In this document: positions 7,147-11,177 of the stretch, piece after piece
Position numbering within the stretch: position 1 is the stretch's first letter
Layout of the letters: each line of letters starts with the position of its first letter
From: Bacteroidota bacterium
GTDB taxonomy: Bacteria; Bacteroidota; Bacteroidia; J057
Length of the DNA stretch: 11,177 nucleotides
Assembly (NCBI GenBank): GCA_003696875.1
Contig: RFHL01000436.1
Location: 1-11,177, forward strand
Direction: 5' to 3'
The notes under the pieces: generated by a model
The model's database searches: none
What the model was told of the DNA's origin: nothing
The model's input: the letters and a program-made list of their open reading frames with translations, nothing else
Program-made: the position numbers and the translations under genes

Positions 7147-7168
7147 CCCCGGCCCTCACGGGCCGGGG
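7147..7168 (-). terminator. Strong GC hairpin, possible terminator between barrel and PH-domain genes
   Basis: CCCCGGCCC, loop TCAC, GGGCCGGGG: a perfect 9-base-pair GC stem with a tetraloop. It lies about 90 bases past the stop of the small barrel gene and 38 bases before the PH-domain gene start. There is no real U-run after it on the minus strand, so intrinsic termination is uncertain. It shares the 11-base word GCCGGGGCGGG with a hairpin in the right-hand tail (11083-11093), so it may instead be an extragenic repeat. Confidence 0.45.
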
Positions 7169-7258
7169 CGGGACAGCAAAAACCTAAATTGAATCCTGTT
7201 AATAGCCGCTGCTTGTTACCACGGCAAATCTGGGCAACTACAGATCGAGGCGCTTCCT

Positions 7259-7762
7259 CTAAAACCTCCCAAGCAGGAGACCGACGTTCAACCCCAAGAA
7301 TGAGTTATCCGTGGGCAAACCGACTCCGACCTGGAAATCCGAGAAAACTGTGATGCTCTCGTATGTAACATACATACCTGCCTTGGGTCGAATCAGAAGC
7401 CCGATTCCATCACCAACCAAATTGGCAAAGGCACCAAAATTTCCTCCCACATAAGGCCGGACATCCAGTCCCCCCAAATTGAAGGTCGTCACTGCAAGAT
7501 CTCCCATCAGAAAGAGTTCTACCTGGACATCGCCATTGTTGGTTCTATATCCGGCCCCTGCTCCTACCCCAATAGATTCTCCCGCAGACCAACGATACTG
7601 GACATCAAACCCAAAACCAATATCCGTATCGTTTCCACCAAGGCCATATAGCCCCTGAAGGCTCCCCCCATATTGCCTGGCCTGGGCGTGAACCGTTTCC
7701 AAACCAAACACAAGGAGAAAAATCGAGAGTACGCAGGTAGTTTTCATTGTTCTTCTGTTCAT
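7259..7762 (-). CDS. Small outer-membrane beta-barrel protein
   Basis: A 167-residue protein with a Sec signal (hydrophobic core CVLSIFLLVFGL, likely cleavage after VHA at residue 26). The mature part is composed of alternating Gly/aromatic amphipathic strands (YGGSLQGLYGLGG, FGFDVQYRW, GVGAGAGYRT, VQVELFLMGDLAV, VRPYVGGNFGAF, RPKAGMYVTY, FSDFQVGVGL, LNVGLLLGRF). That fits an 8-strand barrel, and the protein ends in a terminal Phe, the classical outer-membrane assembly signal. Translation may begin at ATG 7762, or at 7747 (MKTTC), which gives a more usual signal length; both keep the signal peptide. It begins 25 bases after the HpaA-like gene and probably closes that operon, because a GC hairpin follows. 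It lacks the N-terminal PF13568-type length, so I assign no family. The ligand is unknown. Confidence 0.78.
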   Translation of the reverse strand: MNRRTMKTTCVLSIFLLVFGLETVHAQARQYGGSLQGLYGLGGNDTDIGFGFDVQYRWSAGESIGVGAGAGYRTNNGDVQVELFLMGDLAVTTFNLGGLDVRPYVGGNFGAFANLVGDGIGLLIRPKAGMYVTYESITVFSDFQVGVGLPTDNSFLGLNVGLLLGRF

Positions 7763-7787
7763 GGTTGAAAGATTCAGTTTGCTTTAT

Positions 7788-8555
7788 TCACATGCCTTTT
7801 AATTTCTTGATCTTGGGCATCATCCGCTCAAATTCCCGAGGGTCCAGATGCCGCCAAATTTGAGACATGATGTCGTCGAAAGACTCTTCCAGTACTTCAG
7901 TGAGGGGATTGGCTACATTGGCATCGCCTGCTTTTGCCAAAACTGCCAGCTTCACAATATCTTCAAAATTCATATCCCCCATATAGTACCTTTCAGAGGT
8001 AAATTCTCGGGTCACCCGCTCTGGTATACTCACACTCTTTGCCCACATTTTCTCTCCCGACAAAGGTTCCATCGCAGTTAAGTTTACTTTTCCGTACAGT
8101 GCCAACGTCCCCTCAACAAAACGAACCCCAATCTTATCATCGGCCATCTGATATCTCTTAAACCCTCCAGTTTTTGGCGTACCTTCTAGCTCAATCTCAA
8201 TGAATAAAGCTAGATCACAGGCCTCCTTATCTGAATAAACCATCTCGTCCCGACTAGCATAAGGCCCTCGGATCGAGTATCCCTTTGTGGTGAGCGCCTC
8301 AAGCGTTTCACTTTCAAGGCTATTGCTAAAGCTCCGGAAAGGCTCCCCCGCATTCTTCATGTTAGTATAACTTGGAGCGATAATGGCAAACGTAATTCCA
8401 TTATCTGCAGCACTTCCTTCGTTCGGAGGCGAATAAGCAAAATTGGGAGCTCTCATGGCCTCACTGGCTACTTTGGATGAACCGGAAGCCGCCCACATAA
8501 ACACTGCAAAGAGGACAAAGCCGACAGCGGCGAGATTTTTCAGTTTCGTTTTCAT
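7788..8555 (-). CDS. HpaA-like (neuraminyllactose-binding hemagglutinin family) envelope protein
   Basis: A 255-residue exported protein. ATG 8555 is preferred over 8588 because it starts the signal peptide directly (MKTKLKNLAAVGFVLFAVFM) and avoids running 23 bases into the upstream gene. From memory, the protein matches the Helicobacter HpaA / NLBH family (about 260 residues) in the same order: ETLEALTTKGYSI (83-95) against the HpaA 'QILQNQGYKV' segment; DLALFIEIELEG (114-125); GKVNLTAMEPLSGE (155-168) against 'GFVKVTILEPMSGE'; and a C-terminal helix with LEESFDDIM and KIKKLKG (222-254). HpaA is a surface lipoprotein in Helicobacter; this protein has no lipobox Cys, so it would be periplasmic or otherwise anchored. 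It lies 10 bases after the VanZ-like gene and 25 before the barrel gene. Sialyl-lactose binding should not be assumed. Confidence 0.6.
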   Translation of the reverse strand: MKTKLKNLAAVGFVLFAVFMWAASGSSKVASEAMRAPNFAYSPPNEGSAADNGITFAIIAPSYTNMKNAGEPFRSFSNSLESETLEALTTKGYSIRGPYASRDEMVYSDKEACDLALFIEIELEGTPKTGGFKRYQMADDKIGVRFVEGTLALYGKVNLTAMEPLSGEKMWAKSVSIPERVTREFTSERYYMGDMNFEDIVKLAVLAKAGDANVANPLTEVLEESFDDIMSQIWRHLDPREFERMMPKIKKLKGM

Positions 8556-8565
8556 TTTGAAATGA

Positions 8566-9054
8566 TTATGAAGAAAACATGTAAGCATACAAGCGTGTAG
8601 TGCTCAGATTAAAAGCCCAATACATCAGAACCACCGCTCCGCCATACCCCACCACATCCCCCCAATCCCCGGTCCCCTCCAGTATCCCGGCTGCCTGCAG
8701 CGCCTCGCTGCCCATCGCCCCAATCACCAGCAGACTTCCCCAGGCGAGAGCCTCCCGGCCCCAGCGAAAGCCCCACACCCCCTGAATCATGCTCAGGCAG
8801 GCAAACAACCACAGGGCATCAGGCAGGTTGTAGAGCATCCAATCGGGCAGGGACGTTCCCAAGGCCTGAAGCCGGGAAAAGAAACCCAGCCCCCAACGCT
8901 CCCCCGCTCCGGTCACCGCCCAAAACCAGGGCTGCACGGGTCGCAAGGCATAGATTCCCGCCCCTAATAGCAGCGGCGCCCCCACCTGTCCCAACCACCG
9001 GGCCCACACCCTCTTCCTGACAGCAGGCTGATATATGGCGTTGGCTTCATTCAT
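8566..9054 (-). CDS. VanZ-like small integral membrane protein
   Basis: A 162-residue membrane protein with about four helices (22-40, about 72-95, 103-122, 133-150). A conserved-looking core runs from LPDALWLFACLS (77-88) to SEALQ....GTGDWGDVVGY (116-137). The acidic 'sE.lQ....GTgDw.Dv..y' pattern resembles VanZ-like proteins, a family of unclear biochemical role, and related 'slPDgLW' membrane proteins occur in Bacteroidota. I chose ATG 9054, which overlaps the stop codon of the upstream gene in the sequence ATGAATGA; an in-frame ATG at 9078 lies deeper inside that gene and is less likely. The overlap suggests translational coupling to the helix-turn-helix protein. The gene ends 10 bases before the HpaA-like start. 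Membrane protein is certain; the VanZ relationship is tentative. Confidence 0.68.
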   Translation of the reverse strand: MNEANAIYQPAVRKRVWARWLGQVGAPLLLGAGIYALRPVQPWFWAVTGAGERWGLGFFSRLQALGTSLPDWMLYNLPDALWLFACLSMIQGVWGFRWGREALAWGSLLVIGAMGSEALQAAGILEGTGDWGDVVGYGGAVVLMYWAFNLSTTRLYAYMFSS

Positions 9055-9358
9055 GCGGGCGGGATGGACTTGCCCCAAACTTCCCCCGATGGTCCTTCAG
9101 CACATTCCAAATGGTGTTTTCATGGAGGTGCAACTGGGCCGCGAGGGCGCGGATGGTTTGGGTTTTGTTTTTGTAGGTATGGCTGCGCCGCAGGGAATCG
9201 TAGCCGTACAGGATCACGTAGTGGCGCATGGCTTCTTCGTAAATCACCCCCTGCTCGATCAGGTAGCTCAGCAGGTGCGCCGTATCAGGGGTGAGCCCCC
9301 GGCTGGTGCAGTACTGCCCAAAGTTGGCAAAGAGGTGATGGATAAAGCGTTCCTTCAT
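9047..9358 (-). CDS. Small helix-turn-helix-like protein
   Basis: A 103-residue soluble protein. ATG 9358 (MKERFIHHLFANF) is chosen because the 32 residues added by the longer frame from 9454 are Pro/Ser/Thr-rich, look non-coding, and overlap the divergent promoter region. The frame is open upstream, so the longer start is not excluded. Residues 28-58 form a helical segment containing a Tyr-rich stretch (IEQGVIYEEAMRHYVILYGY). Residues 66-90 (TQTIRALAAQLHLHENTIWN) read as a helix-turn-helix: a Leu/Ala helix, a turn at HLHE, and a recognition-like helix NTIWNVLKDH. A basic tail follows. It could be a DNA-binding regulator of the genes it leads or of the divergent gene, or a protein-binding domain of that shape. 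It overlaps the VanZ-like gene start by 8 bases. No named family is recognised. Confidence 0.6.
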   Translation of the reverse strand: MKERFIHHLFANFGQYCTSRGLTPDTAHLLSYLIEQGVIYEEAMRHYVILYGYDSLRRSHTYKNKTQTIRALAAQLHLHENTIWNVLKDHRGKFGASPSRPHE

Positions 9359-9539
9359 CGGGGGTGGTGCTGTTTCCCCAAGGTAGGGGACACCTGTGGT
9401 GGACGACAAGGTGGCGTCTGGGAAATGTTTTAGGCTTTTTGGCCAAACAGACATACCAATCCCATGTTTTTGATATATATTTACAGGAATCTGATCAAGC
9501 TACACTGGGAAAGGCGGTCATTTTTTGTGACAAAAAGTT
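9359..9539. promoter_or_regulatory. Divergent intergenic region between HTH-like and plus-strand genes
   Basis: These 181 bases must hold promoters for both directions. An AT-rich core with TATATATTTAC lies at about 9470-9484. Inverted repeats include TCCCC/GGGGA at 9375-9390, the 10-base palindrome TTTGGCCAAA at 9438-9447, and TTTTTGTgACAAAAA at 9522-9536. No exact TAnnTTTG box was found on either strand. Confidence 0.5.
9522..9536 (+). promoter_or_regulatory. Perfect 15-base palindrome abutting a start codon
   Basis: TTTTTGT-g-ACAAAAA has 7-base arms around one central base and ends three bases before ATG 9540. This is the ribosome-binding position of the plus-strand gene, so a dimeric repressor bound here would block transcription or initiation. 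The one-base centre is too small for an RNA hairpin loop unless the inner pairs open. The neighbouring HTH-like protein is a candidate binder, by position only. Confidence 0.4.
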
Positions 9540-10943
9540 ATGGCCCAATCCCTCATCTCCCGTTTCTACATGCAGCTCCGGAAGGCGGAGCGACGGCCCT
9601 TTTTGGCCTGGATGCAGTGGCTGCACCCACGACGACCCGCTGCCCAGGAGGTACGCCTCGCTGCGTATCTGGCCGAGCAGCCGGATGCCCCAACGGAGCA
9701 TCTCCGCACCCAACTGAATATTTCGCCCGGGGCGTTCCGGCAGGTGCAAAGCCGCCTGAGTGACGGTTTTCGCACCTTTTTTGCCTTGCAGCACCTGGAA
9801 AAGCAGCCGGTGCTCACCCGCCTGCTGGCTTTGGAGACGCTCGCCAATCGAGCGGATCCGCATTTGGTGAGGCTCGAACTCCGGGAGACCGTCCGGCAAC
9901 TGGAGCGTCAGCCCTGGCGGGATGGCCCCTATTACGAACTCCGCTACCTGCTGGCCCGGCTCACCCACCACCTCGTGGCCTCAACCAAAGATCCCTCCTA
10001 TGACGAGACCATGGCCGCCCTGCAGGTGGCCCAGATGCAACATACGGCCTACGAACAGCTAAAGCTCGCCTGCGCGGCCCTAAACCGGCAAAGCCGCACT
10101 CACAACCCGGCCCTGCCCGAGAGCTGGCGACAACGGGTCAGCTGGCTCGCCACCTACCAACCGGATCCTCCCGACCCGGTGCTGCGGCTCTATCAGGACA
10201 CCTTCGCAGCCCTGTCCCAACCCCAGGTCCTCGCCCCCAGGGCGCTCTGGGAAGCCTTTGATGCCCAAAGCCCACGCATCCGGCCCGTGGAGCGGCTCAA
10301 TCTCTTCAGCTACCTGCAAAACAACCTGATCCACCACATCAATGAGGATCACAGCCCGGAGCTGAGCGCCTTTGCCCTGGCACGTTACGAAAAGGCCCTG
10401 CAGGAGGGCTACTTGTATCAGGATGACGGGCAGCTCCTTCATCGAATCCACCTGCACAATCTGGTGGCACTGGCCCTGCGCACCGGGCAGCCTGAGCGGG
10501 CCCGGCAGCACCTGGAAACGCGCATCGCCCAGGTCCCGGCTGCCGAGCGCGAAGAGACGGAGGTGTTTCTCCAGGGTCTGATTGCGATTGAGACAGCGGA
10601 ATATCGCGAAGCAAAGCGGTGCTTTGCGCGGGGATACCGCATCGCCTCCCTCGCGCGACAGGCGCGCTGGCATGCCCTCAAGGCCCAGTACCTGGCCTGG
10701 CGCAGCCTCCCCCAGGGCCCCGACTCGGCCGATGAGGCCGAACGGCTGCAGCAAGCGATAGTAAGGGAGCTTCATTCCCTGCGGGAAGCCCCCGCCGGGG
10801 ATCGCCTGCGCCTGCGGCTGATCCTGCTGGGGGATATTCTGATCTCGCAATACGAGCCCATACACGTCGCGATTACCCGGCAGGCGATTGAAGCGGCGGC
10901 CCTGCCCGATCGGGACTGGTTTTTGGCGCAGCTGCCGGGCTAG
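9540..10943 (+). CDS. Helical-repeat (TPR-like) protein of a Saprospiraceae-type family
   Basis: A 467-residue, almost wholly alpha-helical, soluble protein with no signal peptide or membrane helix. The N-terminal 100 residues (LISRFYMQLRKAERRPFLAW, then AAYLAEQ, ISPGAFRQVQSRLSDGFRTF, LTRLLALETLANR) follow the layout I recall for ~450-550-residue hypothetical proteins in Saprospiraceae: 'e...F..fl.sp', 'lS.L...l..F', then a long superhelix. Residues 253-390 contain the most conserved-looking part (YLQNNLIHHINEDHS, YEKALQEGYLYQDDGQLL, LHNLVALALRTGQPERAR, AEYREAKRCFARGYRIA), in which several pairs of helices read as degenerate TPR units. GC is high and Arg/Gln/Leu-rich. ATG 9540 is the first in frame and lies beside a perfect palindrome. 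It is transcribed away from the envelope cluster. The role is unknown; a protein-interaction scaffold is the most that can be inferred. Confidence 0.75.
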   Translation: MAQSLISRFYMQLRKAERRPFLAWMQWLHPRRPAAQEVRLAAYLAEQPDAPTEHLRTQLNISPGAFRQVQSRLSDGFRTFFALQHLEKQPVLTRLLALETLANRADPHLVRLELRETVRQLERQPWRDGPYYELRYLLARLTHHLVASTKDPSYDETMAALQVAQMQHTAYEQLKLACAALNRQSRTHNPALPESWRQRVSWLATYQPDPPDPVLRLYQDTFAALSQPQVLAPRALWEAFDAQSPRIRPVERLNLFSYLQNNLIHHINEDHSPELSAFALARYEKALQEGYLYQDDGQLLHRIHLHNLVALALRTGQPERARQHLETRIAQVPAAEREETEVFLQGLIAIETAEYREAKRCFARGYRIASLARQARWHALKAQYLAWRSLPQGPDSADEAERLQQAIVRELHSLREAPAGDRLRLRLILLGDILISQYEPIHVAITRQAIEAAALPDRDWFLAQLPG

Positions 10944-10954
10944 AACGGGGGCTC

Positions 10955-10977
10955 CTCTGCGCTGGGCAAGCGCAGAG
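10955..10977 (+). terminator. Hairpin just after the plus-strand gene
   Basis: CTCTGCGCT, loop GGGCA, AGCGCAGAG: a perfect 9-base-pair stem beginning 12 bases after the TAG at 10941-10943. Its position fits a transcript 3' end, but ATTGGGG follows rather than a T-run, so termination would have to be unconventional, or the hairpin simply protects the 3' end. Confidence 0.5.
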
Positions 10978-11017
10978 ATTGGGGTACCTTGCAGGCGACG
11001 TAGCCAGGCCTACGGCT

Positions 11018-11051
11018 CCGTAGCGATGGGTATAAAACCACATCGCTACGG
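11018..11051. repeat. 11-base-pair inverted repeat with TATAAAA loop
   Basis: CCGTAGCGATG pairs perfectly with CATCGCTACGG across a 12-base centre (GGTATAAAACCA) that can add three more pairs with one bulged A. A third related arm, CTACGG at 11010-11015, lies just upstream and can pair alternatively with CCGTAG. It resembles the extragenic palindromes found in multiple copies in Bacteroidota genomes. Confidence 0.6.
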
Positions 11052-11087
11052 TAGAACCGGCTTTCTGCCACCGGCAGGCTCCGCCGG

Positions 11088-11106
11088 GGCGGGTTTGATA
11101 CCCGCC
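11088..11106. repeat. 7-base-pair inverted repeat GGCGGGT/ACCCGCC
   Basis: A perfect stem with the five-base loop TTGAT, immediately next to CCGGC (11071-11075)/GCCGG (11084-11088), which forms another stem. Together with GCCGGGGCGGG it shares a word with the hairpin at 7147-7172. Confidence 0.55.
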
Positions 11107-11177
11107 TTGCCTTCCCCTGCATCGGCAGATCCAGGCTGAGGCTTGCGGTAAACACAGCGGCAGTCATTCCCCCCTAC

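Larger units (their letters stand above)
10944..11177. repeat. Hairpin-dense extragenic tail, candidate repeat element
   Basis: No convincing gene is seen; the minus-strand frame at 10940-11167 is short, Arg/Pro/Ser-rich and crosses all the palindromes. The stretch contains at least five inverted repeats: 10955-10977 (9-base stem), 11010-11023 (CTACGG/CCGTAG), 11018-11051 (11-base stem), 11071-11088 (CCGGC/GCCGG) and 11088-11106 (7-base stem). The density suggests a REP/MITE-like element or a structured RNA. Confidence 0.55.

Noticed and set aside
9035..9433. Plus-strand open frame of 132 codons
   Set aside because: It is opposite the HTH-like gene, whose minus-strand product has a believable helix-turn-helix and an ATGAATGA junction with its neighbour; the plus-strand product shows no domain.
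9495..9971. Minus-strand open frame of 158 codons
   Set aside because: It is antisense to the 5' part of the helical-repeat gene and covers its promoter palindrome; there is no recognisable protein pattern.
10080..10865. Minus-strand open frame of 261 codons
   Set aside because: It is fully antisense to the helical-repeat gene in GC-rich DNA, its product is Gly/Gln/Pro-rich with no fold pattern, and the plus-strand product has clear helical periodicity.
10940..11167. Minus-strand open frame of 75 codons in the tail
   Set aside because: It runs through every palindrome of the tail, is Arg/Pro/Ser-rich, and overlaps the 3' end of the plus-strand gene; better explained as repeat sequence.
1..11177. 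A defence, toxin-antitoxin or biosynthetic gene cluster
   Set aside because: No nuclease, helicase, protease, methyltransferase, polymerase or synthase motifs are present; the genes are envelope and scaffold proteins.

Overview
The window looks like a chromosomal segment of a Bacteroidota bacterium, most plausibly of the Saprospiraceae type. This is an inference from four observations: a partial secreted protein with SBBP-type propeller repeats carrying the FDPGPG signature; start codons without a clear Shine-Dalgarno sequence; one promoter candidate fitting the Bacteroidota TAnnTTTG form; and a plus-strand helical-repeat protein of a type I recall from that family. No rRNA, tRNA, CRISPR, transposase or phage gene is visible.

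Layout: eleven genes lie on the minus strand (transcribed right to left, 9358 to 1) and one on the plus strand (9540-10943), with a 181-base divergent region between the two sets. In minus-strand order the genes are: a small helix-turn-helix-like protein (9047-9358); a VanZ-like membrane protein that overlaps it by an ATGAATGA junction (8566-9054); an HpaA-like (neuraminyllactose-binding hemagglutinin family) envelope protein (7788-8555); a small beta-barrel outer-membrane protein (7259-7762); a spacer with a strong GC hairpin; a membrane protein with a bacterial PH-like domain (6645-7109); a TPR-TM-SH3b-VCBS-like protein (4629-6632); an SH3b lipoprotein (3365-4561); a 245-base spacer; a small Cys-rich lipoprotein (2718-3119); a SPOR-like plus beta-barrel protein (1716-2687); a multi-span membrane protein with five tandem 22-residue repeats (760-1629); and the 5' end of an SBBP-repeat secreted protein (1-689), cut by the window edge.

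Almost every minus-strand product carries a signal peptide, lipobox or membrane segment, so this is an envelope gene neighbourhood. Tight spacing suggests three transcription groups: 9358-7259, 7109-3365 and 3119-1716. No enzyme with recognisable catalytic residues is present, and I do not see a defence, secretion or biosynthetic system. The most distinctive items are the HpaA-like protein, the adjacent pair of SH3b envelope proteins, the 22-residue tandem repeat protein, a perfect palindrome abutting the plus-strand start codon, and a hairpin-dense 234-base tail that looks like an extragenic repeat element.
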